Both the position numbers and the translations under genes were made by a program. Source: Fodinicola feengrottensis (GTDB lineage: Bacteria > Actinomycetota > Actinomycetes > Mycobacteriales > HKI-0501). From it: 52,509 nucleotides of DNA. The notes under the pieces are model-generated. The model saw only the letters and a program-made list of their open reading frames with translations, had not been told where the DNA came from and ran no database searches. Shown here in pieces: positions 17,251-28,843 of the stretch. How positions within the stretch are numbered: position 1 is the first letter of the stretch; the number at the start of each line of letters is the position of its first letter. Where the stretch lies: positions 1 through 52,509 of the forward strand of contig NZ_WOTO01000064.1 in NCBI RefSeq assembly GCF_010993775.1, written 5' to 3'.

Positions 17251-17567
17251 CGGCCCTCGTCCAGGTCGGCTATCGCGTTTACTTGCAGCCCGGGCACCTG
17301 ACGCGCACCGGTGAACGGTACGAGCCGTACCTCACGTTCGATGCCCGGCTCGAACCGTACGGACGTGCCGGCCGGCACATCCAGCCGATGCCCCCAGGCC
17401 GCTTCACGGTCGAAATCCAGCGCGCTGTTGGTCACCGCGAAGTGAAAGTGCGACCCGACCTGCACCGGCCGGTCGCCGCGGTTCACCACCTCGAGCGTCG
17501 TCACCCGCTGCCGGCCCGGGTTCAGCTCGACCGGCGCCTCGCCGGTCAGGACCTCGCCGGGGATCAC
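17247..17567 (-). CDS. ureB: Urease beta subunit UreB
   Basis: 106 residues, intact, the normal length for a separate beta subunit. MIPGEVLTGEAPVELNPGR, VVNRGDRPVQVGSHFHF and FDREAAWGHRLDVPAGTSVRFEPG are diagnostic. It packs on UreC and helps form the (ABC)3 oligomer. It starts with GTG overlapping the ureA stop (GTGA) and its stop overlaps the ureC ATG (ATGA), so the three structural genes are translationally coupled. Confidence 0.96.
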   Translation of the reverse strand: MIPGEVLTGEAPVELNPGRQRVTTLEVVNRGDRPVQVGSHFHFAVTNSALDFDREAAWGHRLDVPAGTSVRFEPGIEREVRLVPFTGARQVPGLQVNAIADLDEGR

Positions 17568-17867
17568 GGGATCGGGTTGTGCACGGTCACCAGCTTCGTC
17601 CCGTCCACGAACGTCGCCTCCACCTGCACCGCGTCGATCATCTCCGGAACCCCGTCCATGACCTCGCGCCTACTCAGCACGGTCCGGCCGGACTCCACCA
17701 GCTCGACGACCGTACGGCCATCCCCGGGCGCCCTCCAGCACGTGATCGGTGATGAGCGCCACGGCTTCCGGGTAGTTCAGCGTCAGCCCACGCTCGTACC
17801 GCTTCCTGGCCACGTCCGCGGCCAGGTGAATGAGCAGCTTGTCGCGCTCCTGCGGGCTCAAATGCAC
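17564..17867 (-). CDS. ureA: Urease gamma subunit UreA (one frameshift)
   Basis: About 100 residues. HLSPQERDKLLIHLAADVA followed by RKRYERGLTLNYPEAVALI is the UreA N-terminus, and EVMDGVPEMIDAVQVEATF with TKLVTVHNPI the C-terminus. One extra G in CCGGGGATGG near 17722 breaks the frame; removing it gives EGARDGRTVVELVESGRTVL. Start GTG 17867. First gene of the minus-strand operon ureA-B-C-F-G-D. No ureE or nickel permease gene is present in the window. Confidence 0.93.
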
Positions 17868-17910
17868 TGAACAGTCCTATCACCAGGTCGTTTCGGCAGG
17901 GTTACGCACC

Positions 17911-18331
17911 TCACGCCGGGGCGTACGACCAACCGCTCCAGGTCCGCACCTGAGCGGCGATCAGCGGTCCGGCCGGCGGGTGCTCCACGTACTGCTCGTA
18001 ACTTCGCCTGCAGGAGCGCCAGGACGTCGGCGGCGACCTCATCCCGTACGACCGCACGACAGTCGGCCCGCGCCCACCACAGTCGAGTCCAGTCGTCCTC
18101 GTACACGTCCACCAGGAAAGACACCTGATCATTGGCGGCGATGTTGGCCAGCCGGCGCAGCGAACGAGTCGACTTGGGCTTGTGATCGACCGTCACATAA
18201 ATGAGGTCAGTGGGGGAGACCGCGAACGTCACTGGTACGACCAACGGCCGCCCGCCGGCGTCGACAGTGGCCAGCCTGGCGACCCTCGCGGCGGTGAAGC
18301 GGTGCCGGGACTCGGCGGCGGTCAGGCGCAT
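17911..18331 (-). CDS. PPOX-class F420-dependent oxidoreductase family protein (one frameshift)
   Basis: About 140 residues of a split-barrel flavin/F420-binding fold. ESRHRFTAARVARLATVDA, RPLVVPVTFAVSPTDLIYVTVD, KPKSTRSLRRLANIAANDQVS followed by FLVDVYEDDWTRLWWARADC and GPLIAAQVRTWSGWSYA match the family. An extra T near 17998 breaks the frame; repaired it reads LQAKYEQYVEHPPAGPL. Start ATG 18331. Lies between ureA and the divergent pgsA2 gene. The cofactor, F420 or FMN, cannot be told from sequence. Confidence 0.82.
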
Positions 18332-18391
18332 TCGCCCACCGTAGGCGCCCTGCGGCGGGGACCGCGCCGGTGCCGGCGGTAGGCTGGGCAC

Positions 18392-18980
18392 GTGGTCGGC
18401 AACTCGGTCTTCACCGTGCCCAACCTGCTTAGTTTCATCCGGCTGCTCGGCATCCCGTTTTTTCCTCTATCTGGTGCTGGTTCCCAGCGAGCATCAGGTG
18501 ACGGACCTGATTGCTATTGGCGTCCTGGTGGCGAGCGGGATCTCGGACTATCTGGACGGCTATCTGGCCAGGAAGTGGAACCAGGTCAGCCGGATCGGGC
18601 AGCTCCTCGATCCGCTGGCGGACGCGCTCTACATCATCTCCACGGTGTTCGCGCTCACCTACCGGGAGATCATCCCGCTCTGGCTGGCGATCCTGCTGGT
18701 GGCCCGGGAGGGACTGCTCTTCCCGCTGCTGCCGGTGCTGCGCCACCATGGGTACGGCGTGCTGCCGGTGCACTTCCTCGGCAAGGCCGCCACCTTCGTG
18801 CTGATGTACGGCTTCCCGCTGCTGCTGTTGTCCGCCCAGCCTGGTGCCGCCGGCGCGGTGGCCGGCCCGATAGCGTGGGCGTTCACGATCTGGGGGGCGT
18901 GCCTCTACTACTGGGCTTTCGGCCTCTACGTGGTGCAGACGGTGACGGTGGTCCGGCAGGCCAGGAGGGTGCACGGGTGA
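18392..18980 (+). CDS. pgsA2: CDP-alcohol phosphatidyltransferase (PgsA2-like; one frameshift)
   Basis: An integral membrane enzyme that transfers a phosphatidyl group from CDP-diacylglycerol to an alcohol. SDYLDGYLARKWNQVSRIG followed by QLLDPLADAL is the diagnostic DxxDGxxAR...GxxxDxxxD motif with the metal-binding aspartates. Several hydrophobic helices follow. The T6 run near 18460 has one T too many; the repaired N-terminus reads TVPNLLSFIRLLGIPFFLYLVLVP. About 195 residues. GTG 18392 starts VGNSVFTVPN. First gene of the Rv1822-Rv1832-like block; the product (cardiolipin or phosphatidylglycerol phosphate) is not decided by sequence. Confidence 0.88.
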
Positions 18981-19992
18981 TGGCGGGGCCGACCGGGAAC
19001 CGCGCGGCGGAAGTGGCCGTGGACGCGGGAGCGTTTCTCGCCGGGCGCCGCGATGCTCACCGACCTGCTCAACAACCACCTCGACGGCGGCTATTCGGCG
19101 GCCGCGAGGCGTCGCGCCGAGGTAGGCCCACCGACTGGTGCGCAGCTCAAACCGGCGCCGGGCGGCCAGCGTGCTGGCCGCGATCGTCGTCGGGTTGGTG
19201 CTGGTCACCGCGTACAACGAGACGGTGGCGAACGCGCCGCAGACGACTCGTACGCGACAGGGCCTGCTCAGCGACATCCGCCAGGGCACCGCCTCCACCC
19301 AGCAGCTCGACCGGCAGGCCCAGGCGTTGCGCCAGCAGGTCAGCGCGGACCGCAGCTCCCGGCTGTCCACCGACAACACGGGCGCCGCGGTGGCCGCGCG
19401 GCTCAAACAGCTCGAGTTGACGACCGGCCTGGCCGCCGCGACGGGGCCGGGCGTGATCGTCAGCGTCGCCGACGGCCCGACACCGAAGAACCCGACGCCT
19501 GGCGCGCCGACGCTGTGGCGGGTGCAGGACACCGACCTGCAGGGCGTGGTAAACGCGCTCTGGGCACTCGGAGCCGAAGCGATCTCGGTGAACGGGGAGC
19601 GACTGTCGCCGTTGTCCACCATCCGATCCGCGGGCGGCGCGATCCTGGTCGACTTCGAGCCGGTCAGCAGTCCGTACGAGGTGAAGGCCATCGGTGACCC
19701 GAAAGCACTGCCGACGGCGTACGCGCAGAGCCTGTCGGCGGTGCAGCTGCGGGCGTACAACAAGGACTACGGCATCAAGCTGACGATCACCGCGGCGGAT
19801 TCGATGGCGCTGCCGGCCGCCGCCACCCCGAACCTGCGGTTCGCCAAGCCGCCGGGCAGCACCCTGAGCGGGCCAGCGAGCCCTCAACCCAGCGACGCCA
19901 GCTCCGGGTCTGGTACCAGTGAGACCACTGGGACTCCGAAGCCGCATCCGAGCAAGCCCGTAGGCTCCCGGTCAGGAGGTGGCGACAGGTGA
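18980..19992 (+). CDS. DUF881 membrane-anchored protein, first copy (two frameshifts)
   Basis: An N-terminal cytosolic stretch (MAGPTGNRAAEVAVDAG, MLTDLLNNHLDGGY), one transmembrane helix (RAASVLAAIVVGLVLVTAY), a coiled region (LLSDIRQGTASTQQLDRQ, ALRQQVSADRSSRL), then the DUF881 domain with TGPGVIVSVADGPTP, LQGVVNALWALGAEAISVNGE and PYEVKAIGDP. The tail is rich in Pro, Ser and Gly. Breaks near 19045 and 19125-19137. The ATG at 18980 shares a base with the pgsA2 stop, and the stop overlaps the next GTG. Probably equivalent to Rv1823; function unknown, likely a cell-envelope or divisome partner. Confidence 0.83.
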
Positions 19993-20321
19993 TTGCCGCG
20001 ATTGGTCTGGTGATCGGCATCGTGCTCGGGGTGGTTCTGCATCCCACCGTGCCGGCGCCGCTCCAGCCGTACTTGCCGATCGCGGTGGTGGCCGCGCTGG
20101 ACGCGGTCTTCGGCGGCATCCGGGCCCGGCTGGACGGCATCTTCGACGACAAGGTCTTCGTGGTGTCCTTCGTGTCGAATGTGCTGGTCGCGGCGCTCAT
20201 CGTCTACCTCGGCGACAAGCTCGGGGTGGGCGGCCAGCTCTCCACTGGCGTGGTGGTCGTGCTGGGGATCCGCATCTTCGGCAACGCGGCGGCGATCCGC
20301 CGGCACCTGTTCCGGGCGTGA
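19989..20321 (+). CDS. sbp: Small basic protein Sbp (DUF1290)
   Basis: 110 residues, intact, with three hydrophobic segments: AAIGLVIGIVLGVVL, LPIAVVAALDAVFGGIRARL and VVSFVSNVLVAALIVYLGD, then VVVVLGIRIFGNAAAIRRHLF. This is the DUF1290/Sbp family, a membrane protein that sits between two DUF881 genes here as in M. tuberculosis (Rv1824). Overlaps the upstream gene by 4 bp. Role unknown; in Firmicutes the gene lies near division genes. Confidence 0.9.
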   Translation: MIAAIGLVIGIVLGVVLHPTVPAPLQPYLPIAVVAALDAVFGGIRARLDGIFDDKVFVVSFVSNVLVAALIVYLGDKLGVGGQLSTGVVVVLGIRIFGNAAAIRRHLFRA

Positions 20322-20334
20322 GGACACCGCGACG

Positions 20335-21573
20335 ATGACCGACCCCGCATCCGGCACCCCAGAGCCCGGGAAAGCAGACGGGACCGCTGTCCCCGACAAG
20401 CCCGTCGCGCCCGACGAACCCACCATGCGGATCGACCTGCCCACCAGCAGCCATCTCAGCGGCTATCACGAGGCACGGCCGGAGCTGCCGCGGGAATCCG
20501 TCGATCCAGACCTGACCGAGCGCATCGACCTGCCGGCCGCGGCGCAGGTGTCACCGGCCAGGCCTACGGCCGCCCCGGTCTCGCCGGCGAGCACCGCGGA
20601 GCGTACGACGACCGACAGCGATCTCACCGAGCGGATCGCGCTGCCTGTCGACGCTGCGCAAACAGCCACCGAAACAGCCGCAGAGCCTGCGAAAGAGGAA
20701 TCCCAGCCGGCGGCCAGTACGCAGACAGTGGCGCCTACCGACGAGCCGACCGAGCTGTTGGACGCGCCCAAGCGGGCCGGCGCGCCCGCGTCCGCGAGAG
20801 AGCGGCTCAGCCGGTTGCGGCGATCACGCGCGGGTGCCGTCATCGGCGTGCTGGCCGCCTTGCTCGGCTTCGGCATCGTCGTACAGGCCCACAGCACCGA
20901 GACCAACACCGCGCTGCCGGCCGCCCGCCAGGAGGACCTGGTGCGGATCCTGGACGACCTGGACGCCCAGCAGGACCGGCTGCGTGGCGAGATCGGACAA
21001 CTGCAGACCACCCGTACGCAGCTGTCGTCCGGCACGGCCGGCAGCGACGCGGCGCTGGCCGAGGCCCGCCGGCGCACCCAGACCCTGGGCCTGCTGGCCG
21101 GAACCGTCCCGGCCACCGGCCCTGGCCTGCTCATCACCATCACCGATCCGCGCGGCCTACTGTCCGCCGAGGTGGTCCTAGACGCGGTCGAAGAGCTGCG
21201 CGGCGCCGGGGCTGAGGCAATGCAGATCAACGGCACCGGAGGCCAGTCCGTACGGATCGTGGTGTCGACGTACTTCCTGAACGGCCAGGGCACCATCAAC
21301 GTGTCCGGAAAGACCCTGTCCGCGCCGTACCAACTGCTGGTGATCGGCGACTCGGCCACCCTGGACGCGGCCCTGCGGATCCCCGGTGGGGTGGTCGACA
21401 CGGTGACCCAGCAGGGTGCGAAGATCGCCATCGAGCAGCGCGGGTCGGTTACCGTCTCCGCGTTGCGGCCCGCCACCAGCCCTCAGTACGCTCGCCCAAC
21501 GTCATATAGGGTCGGCGGCACAAGTCGGCGGCATGACTGGGTGATGGTGCCGGTACGACTGAACTTGATGTGA
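20335..21573 (+). CDS. DUF881 membrane-anchored protein, second copy
   Basis: About 412 residues, intact. The first 165 residues are disordered, Pro/Ala/Thr-rich, with three copies of a short motif (TMRIDLP, LTERIDLP, LTERIALP). Then comes one transmembrane helix (AGAVIGVLAALLGFGIVVQA), a coiled coil (VRILDDLDAQQDRLRGEIGQ) and the DUF881 domain (ATGPGLLITITDPRG, VVLDAVEELRGAGAEAMQING, PYQLLVIGDS). Probably equivalent to Rv1825. The last 20 codons after SPQYARPTS look unlike the family and may reflect a lost stop or frame error. The repeated RIDLP motif suggests peptide docking, but no partner is shown. Confidence 0.87.
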   Translation: MTDPASGTPEPGKADGTAVPDKPVAPDEPTMRIDLPTSSHLSGYHEARPELPRESVDPDLTERIDLPAAAQVSPARPTAAPVSPASTAERTTTDSDLTERIALPVDAAQTATETAAEPAKEESQPAASTQTVAPTDEPTELLDAPKRAGAPASARERLSRLRRSRAGAVIGVLAALLGFGIVVQAHSTETNTALPAARQEDLVRILDDLDAQQDRLRGEIGQLQTTRTQLSSGTAGSDAALAEARRRTQTLGLLAGTVPATGPGLLITITDPRGLLSAEVVLDAVEELRGAGAEAMQINGTGGQSVRIVVSTYFLNGQGTINVSGKTLSAPYQLLVIGDSATLDAALRIPGGVVDTVTQQGAKIAIEQRGSVTVSALRPATSPQYARPTSYRVGGTSRRHDWVMVPVRLNLM

Positions 21574-21603
21574 CTTGACTGATGGATCGCTGAGGGGAGC
21601 GCG

Positions 21604-21996
21604 GTGAGCACGTCCGCTGACACGCCGGAAGAACTGCGGTATACGTCCGAGCACGAGTGGGTGGCGGCGAGCGCCGACTGGAAGGTCGGCATCACCGCGT
21701 ACGCGCAGGATTCGCTGGGTGACATCGTCTTCGTGCAGCTGCCCGAGGTCGGCGCGACTGTGCAGGCCGGTGACTCGATCGGCGAGATCGAGTCCACCAA
21801 GAGCGTGTCGGAGCTGTACGCGCCGATCGCCGGCACTGTGGCGGCTCGCAACGACGCACTTGACGAGCAGCCGGAACTGATCAACACCGACCCATACGGG
21901 CAGGGCTGGATCCTGCAGATCACCCCGTCCGATCCGGCCGCCGGTGACAGCCTGCTGGACGCGGCCGCGTACCAGCAGCTCATCGAGTCAAAGTGA
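21604..21996 (+). CDS. gcvH: Glycine cleavage system H protein
   Basis: The lipoyl carrier of the glycine cleavage complex; it passes the methylamine arm from GcvP to GcvT. ELRYTSEHEWVAAS, GITAYAQDSLGDIVFVQLPE and GDSIGEIESTKSVSELYAPI are diagnostic, with the lipoylated Lys in ESTKSVSE. 130 residues, intact. GTG 21604 lies 6 nt after GAGGGGAG. In the same block as gcvP at 25463 but with its own upstream gap; no gcvT is in the window. Confidence 0.96.
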   Translation: MSTSADTPEELRYTSEHEWVAASADWKVGITAYAQDSLGDIVFVQLPEVGATVQAGDSIGEIESTKSVSELYAPIAGTVAARNDALDEQPELINTDPYGQGWILQITPSDPAAGDSLLDAAAYQQLIESK

Positions 21997-22095
21997 TCCC
22001 TGCGTTTGAACCCCGATCGGGGCGATGGCTACGCTCGGTGCCGGTCGGGCCGACCGCGCTGCGTGGTCCCCGGCCACTGGCATAACGCGGTATAA

Positions 22096-22109
22096 CTGCG
22101 AAATCGCAG
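22096..22109. promoter_or_regulatory. Palindrome in the gcvH-garA gap
   Basis: CTGCGA and TCGCAG flank AA. The palindrome follows TATAAC (22091-22096), a possible -10 box, in the 228-bp gap 21997-22224. It may mark the garA promoter region. Nothing else was recognised in this gap. Confidence 0.35.
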
Positions 22110-22214
22110 CTGTGGAATTCTGGAAACACGACCGACGCTCGAATCGGGGAGGCGATCGTCTTGACGGGCACCGCTCAGTCGGCTCCGCGGGACGCTTGGC
22201 ACCGACCGCAGGGT

Positions 22215-22317
22215 TGGTGACCCGATGAGCGATGACGACAAGCAGGAAGAGGGGCCCGGTGACCGTGAGGGCGATCGTGGCAAGCGACAAGATGGGCCTG
22301 GTGACCCGATGAGCGAT
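22215..22317 (+). repeat. 19-bp direct repeat covering two in-frame start codons
   Basis: TGGTGACCCGATGAGCGAT occurs exactly at 22215-22233 and 22299-22317, 84 bp apart, so both ATGs (22225 and 22309) are in frame. Between them the peptide is acidic and low-complexity (DDDKQEEGPGDREGD). The repeat duplicates the translation start and may make two protein forms. Confidence 0.8.
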
Positions 22318-22764
22318 CGTGCCGAGCGCGACCTTTCCTCGACCCAGATTTTCGGCGCCATCGAGGATGTGCCGGACGCCGAAGCGGTCGAGTCGACCGG
22401 TGACCTGGGCGCCCGGCTCGCCGAGCAGTTGCCGCCCGGATCGGCTCTGCTGGTCGTGCGCCGCGGCCCGAACGCGGGCAGCCGCTTCCTTTTGGACACC
22501 GACCGTCACGTCGCCACCGCCGGCCGGCATCCGGAGAGCGACATCTTCCTGGATGACGTGACGGTGTCCCGGCGGCACGCCGAGTTCCGGCGCGAGCAGG
22601 GCACTTTCAGCGTCCGCGACGTGGGCAGTCTGAACGGGACGTACGTGAACCGTGAGCGGGTCGAGCAGGCCACCCTGGCCAACTCCGACGAGGTGCAGAT
22701 CGGCAAGTTCCGGCTGATCTTCCTGCTCGGACCGGCGAGCGGGGCGACGGAGGGGATCGGCTAA
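22225..22764 (+). CDS. garA: FHA-domain protein GarA (OdhI-like)
   Basis: GarA binds and controls 2-oxoglutarate dehydrogenase and glutamate dehydrogenase; phosphorylation of its N-terminal Thr by Ser/Thr kinases switches this off. Residues about 100-175 are an FHA domain: RHVATAGRHPESDIFLDD, VTVSRRHAEFRREQGTF and DVGSLNGTYVNRERVE, with the conserved GRxxxSD, SRRHA and LNGT residues. RDLSSTQIFGAI upstream resembles the phosphothreonine site. 179 residues from ATG 22225; ATG 22309 gives 151, closer to known GarA. Position between gcvH and ftsR matches Rv1827. Its stop overlaps the next ATG. Confidence 0.9.
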   Translation: MSDDDKQEEGPGDREGDRGKRQDGPGDPMSDRAERDLSSTQIFGAIEDVPDAEAVESTGDLGARLAEQLPPGSALLVVRRGPNAGSRFLLDTDRHVATAGRHPESDIFLDDVTVSRRHAEFRREQGTFSVRDVGSLNGTYVNRERVEQATLANSDEVQIGKFRLIFLLGPASGATEGIG

Positions 22765-23578
22765 TGAACCGGCCCGGGGCCGCTGCGTCAGCCGCGTCAG
22801 CGGACCAGCCCCGGCCGTCGATGAGCATCGGCGAGGTGCTGGAACGGCTTCGCTCGGAGTTCCCCGACATCACCATCTCCAAGCTGCGTTACCTGGAGTC
22901 CGAGGGGCTGGTCGAGCCGGAGCGTACGGCCGCCGGCTACCGGAAGTACACGCACGCCGACCTCGCGCGGCTGCGGTACGTGTTGCTGGCCCAGCGCGAC
23001 TACTACATGCCGCTGAAGGTGATCCGCGAACAGTTGGACGCCCTCGACCGCGGCGAGCAGCCGGCTGGGCCAGGCCCCGGCACGCGGTGGTGCTGCGGGT
23101 GCCGCGCGCGTTGTCGGCGGTCGACCAGATGGCGAGGCCGGCCGGCCCGACCCGGGAGCCGGACCCCGGCCGGGACCGGGACGATCAGGCCTGGTCGGCC
23201 GCACCTGGGGAGCTGCGGATGTCGCGTACCGAGCTGCGGGAAGCCGCTGGGCTGTCCGAGGAGATGCTCAAGGAGTTGGAGCAGTTCGGGCTGATCTCGG
23301 TCCGCAACGGCTACTACGACGACGACACCCTGATGATCGCCCGGACGATCGTGGAGATGACCGGGTACGGCCTGGAGCCCCGGCACCTGCGAGCGTTCGC
23401 CACCTCGGCGCAACGCGAGGTGGGCCTGTTCGAACAGGTCGTCAGGCCGATGGGCCAGCAGCGTGGCGCCGAGTCCCGAGGGCGGGCCGAAGAGACTCTT
23501 CGCGAGCTTGCGGCGCTGTCCATCCGACTGCACGCGGCGTTGGTCCAGACCGCACTCAGGGCGACCTTCGGACCCTGA
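22764..23578 (+). CDS. ftsR: MerR-family regulator FtsR-like (one frameshift)
   Basis: MSIGEVLERLRSEFPDITIS, KLRYLESEGLVEPERTAAGYR and KYTHADLARLRYVL form the MerR head; the C-terminal half carries ELREAAGLSEEMLKELEQFG and RTIVEMTGYGLEPRHLRAF, typical of the FtsR/Rv1828 subgroup that activates division genes. A break near 23065-23085 separates the halves; beyond it VLRVPRALSAVDQ resumes. About 271 residues. The ATG shares a base with the garA stop (TAATG), so they are coupled. The following 216 bp (23579-23794) hold no gene I can support. Confidence 0.88.
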
Positions 23579-23794
23579 CCCGATGAGCAGATTTGTCACC
23601 GTGGACAAAGCAAAATCTCTGCACAGTGCCGCGGCTGCGGCGGGCCTCGCGCATTCCGCCGCGGCCAACACGTGGTTACGGTACGCATCGGTGCCACAGG
23701 CGTGTAGGTTCGAAGATGGCAGCATGATGATGGCCGCCGACGATCGGTGTGCCCAAGAAGGCCTGCGGCCGTACGCGTCAGACGGAGGCGACTG

Positions 23795-24262
23795 GTGAAC
23801 GAGTTGCACGTAGTCGGCGTGCGGGTGGAACTTCCGAACAACACGCCGATTCTGCTGCTCAAGGAGACCAGTGGCGAGCGGTATCTGCCGATTTGGATCG
23901 GCGCCGTGGAAGCCACCGCGATCGCCTTCGAACAGCAGGGCGTCAAGCTCTCCCGACCGCTGACCCACGACCTGTTGCGCGATGTCCTGGTGGCCCTGGA
24001 CTCGCCGCTGCAGCGGGTGGAGATCACCGAGGTCAAGGAGAACATCTTCTACGCGGACCTGGTGTTGCGCGACAACATCCGGGTGAGCGCGCGGCCCTCG
24101 GATGCGATCGCGCTGGCGCTGCGGGTCAGCGCGCCGATCTCGTGTGCCGCCGAGGTGCTGGACTCGGCCGGGATCATCATCCCGGATGAGCAGGAGGACG
24201 AGGTGGAGAAGTTCCGGGAGTTCCTGGACAACATCTCCCCGGATGACTTCGCCGGCTCATAG
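23795..24262 (+). CDS. DUF151 bifunctional nuclease family protein
   Basis: 155 residues, intact. NELHVVGVRVELPNNTPILL, RYLPIWIGAVEATAIAFEQQ, RPLTHDLLRDVL, ENIFYADLVLRDN and ARPSDAIALALRVSAPI match DUF151 (BFN_dom). A plant member has nuclease activity; the bacterial role is unproven. The acidic tail DEQEDEVEKFREFLDNISPDDF is normal for actinobacteria. GTG 23795 follows GGAGGCG. Equivalent by position to Rv1829, between two MerR genes. Confidence 0.9.
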   Translation: MNELHVVGVRVELPNNTPILLLKETSGERYLPIWIGAVEATAIAFEQQGVKLSRPLTHDLLRDVLVALDSPLQRVEITEVKENIFYADLVLRDNIRVSARPSDAIALALRVSAPISCAAEVLDSAGIIIPDEQEDEVEKFREFLDNISPDDFAGS

Positions 24263-24291
24263 GGCGTAGTCTCAAAAGCCGCTAATCGGTC

Positions 24292-24312
24292 ACCCTGGAC
24301 GAGATTCAGGGT
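24292..24312. promoter_or_regulatory. Inverted repeat in the promoter region of the second MerR gene
   Basis: ACCCTG and CAGGGT flank a 9-base centre within the 208-bp gap before the MerR gene at 24471. GTTGAGGT follows at once. Could be the operator of this MerR protein; inferred from symmetry alone. Confidence 0.35.
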
Positions 24313-24470
24313 GAAGTTGAGGTAGAGACTTCGACACGCCGAGGCCGTGCGTTGACCCGGCGTGTCCCGCCTCATACGGTCAGGGGAGTCGAAGAGCTTC
24401 GGCACTTCGGGCGCTTCGCTCCGGGATTGGCTCGGGGCAAGGCACGGTCCCCCACCAGCGGAGGTCGTCA

Positions 24471-25114
24471 GTGGACGAGCAGGGCAGCACGGGCGGATCG
24501 GGATCGACCGTCAGACGCCCGCCCGGGATGGACTTCCGGACCAGTGCCGGTCAGCGCCGGCCCGGTAGATGACGGGCAAGGGGTGCTGTTCGTCGCGGAG
24601 CCCGCCGACACCTCCGACAAGGAGCAGATCGGCTATCGCGGCCCGACCGCCTGCTCGGCCGCCCACATCACGTACCGACAGCTCGACTACTGGGCCCGCA
24701 CCGGCTTGGTGCAGCCGAGCATCCGATCGGCCGCCGGCTCTGGATCCCAGCGTTTGTACGGCTTCCGAGACATCCTGGTCCTCAAGATCGTCAAGCGCCT
24801 CCTGGACGCCGGCGTCTCGTTGCAGAACATTCGGCTCGCGGTCGACCAGCTGCGCTCGCGCGGAACCGGTGACCTCGCCAAGATCACCCTGATCTCGGAC
24901 GGCACCACCGTGTACGAGTGCCGCTCACCCGAAGAGGTCGTCGACCTCCTGCAGGGCGGCCAAGGCGTCTTCGGCATCGCCGTCTCCGGCGCCTTCCGCG
25001 AAGTCGAGGGCGAGCTCGCCCACCTGCCCGGCGAACGCGCCGACGGCGGCGTCGAGGTCGAGCCCGCTGTGCCTGATGAGCTTTCGCGCGCGGCGCGCCC
25101 GCCGCATCGGCTAG
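24471..25114 (+). CDS. MerR-family transcriptional regulator, Rv1830-like (two frameshifts)
   Basis: GYRGPTACSAAHITYRQLDY followed by WARTGLVQPSIRSAAGSGSQ and RLYGFRDILVLKIVKRLLDA is the distinctive MerR head of this subgroup; VSLQNIRLAVDQLRSRGTGD and the C-terminal VVDLLQGGQGVFGIAVSG follow. GTG 24471 has GGAGGTC just upstream and gives VDEQGSTGGSGSTVRR. Breaks: an extra C near 24565 (repaired RRPVDDGQGVLFVAEP) and a CGCGCG run near 25092, after which RRARRIG ends at 25114. About 213 residues. Lies directly before the glycine riboswitch and gcvP, as Rv1830 does near Rv1832. Confidence 0.87.
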
Positions 25115-25223
25115 CCGGGCGCGGGGCTTACTGACGTTCGCGACGGTGAGCATGTGACGTGCGTGTGGCCAGCACGCGACGGCGAGGTGGCGCTGGTAGC
25201 GTTGCGCTTGTTGCCGACCCCAT

Positions 25224-25405
25224 GCGGGAGAGTCCTCGAACAGCCAGTTCGGGGCGCCGAAGGAGCAATTCTCCCCGGAACCTCTCAGGCCAACGGACCG
25301 TGTGGGTGAGACACCTCTGGAAAGCAGGCGCCTCGCGCGTCTCACCGACGGTGCAAGTCCGTGCGCGTACGGGCGAAGCTCTCAGGTCTCCATGACAGAG
25401 GGGGA
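25224..25405 (+). promoter_or_regulatory. Tandem glycine riboswitch upstream of gcvP
   Basis: The first aptamer runs from GCGGGAGAGTCC through GGCGCCGAAGGAGCAA to CCGGAACCTCTCAGGC. The second runs from GTGAGACACCTCTGGA through CACCGACGGTGCAAGTCC to GGGCGAAGCTCTCAGGTC and ends ATGACAGAGGGGG. The paired GAAxCTCTCAGG cores and GGAGAG/GAGAC stems are diagnostic of glycine aptamers. It ends about 58 bp before the gcvP ATG, so it should switch gcvP on when glycine is high. Confidence 0.95.
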
Positions 25406-25462
25406 GGAAGGCCCGCGGGCCAGCAAGACCGCTGCCCGCCCGTCCCACCTCCGGAGTCGACG

Positions 25463-28328
<2,866 letters not shown>

Positions 28329-28364
28329 CTCGGTAGCACTAGCCAAAGCGGCGGCCGGTCGACT

Positions 28365-28388
28365 GCCTGTCCTGCTTTGGGGACAGGC
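28365..28388. terminator. Hairpin downstream of gcvP
   Basis: GCCTGTCC (28365-28372) and GGACAGGC (28381-28388) are perfect arms around an 8-base loop, 37 bp past the gcvP stop and just before the convergent DUF5999 gene. No T-run follows. Likely terminator for one or both genes. Confidence 0.6.
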
Positions 28389-28415
28389 GATCGACGGGTA
28401 CGGCGTGGTGCTCGG

Positions 28416-28616
28416 TCAGGCCGCGGAGTGCATCGCCGGGCGGGGGCACGGGGCAATCGCGCTTCCGTCCGGCAGGATCTCACCGCAGTCAGCGAACAGG
28501 ATCACGCCGTTGCACAGAAGACTCCTCCAGCCCTGCTCGGGATGCGCGGCGACAACGTGGGCCGCGTCGTGGTCCGAAGCCTGAGCGTCGGGGCAGGTGG
28601 GTTGGTGCAAACACAT
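28416..28616 (-). CDS. DUF5999 family small protein
   Basis: 66 residues. MCLHQPTCPDAQASDHDAAH, VVAAHPEQGW, SLLCNGVILFADCGEILPDG match DUF5999, a small actinobacterial family of unknown function with conserved Cys and His residues (CxHQPxCP, LLCNG). ATG 28616 is preferred over an upstream start at 28736 because it begins the conserved MCxHQP and has GGAG 7 nt upstream. Compared with my memory of the family there is one extra residue (Arg in GWRSLL). Convergent with gcvP. Confidence 0.78.
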   Translation of the reverse strand: MCLHQPTCPDAQASDHDAAHVVAAHPEQGWRSLLCNGVILFADCGEILPDGSAIAPCPRPAMHSAA

Positions 28617-28843
28617 GGTGTGTCTCCGCTGGCGAGTATTCCGGTGTGTGGTTGTGCTCACATTATGATCCCACGCTGCAAGCCCTTGCAGGCGACTTCG
28701 GCACACCCTGTGGATAAAAATTTCGCGATTGGGCATCTAAACGTTATCTGCCGCCCATCCGGCCTACCAGCGGTGACAGATCCATAACAGGTTGCACGGG
28801 GTCGGACCAGCAGTTGCGCTCCCGGGCAACTGATTCGTTCCCC

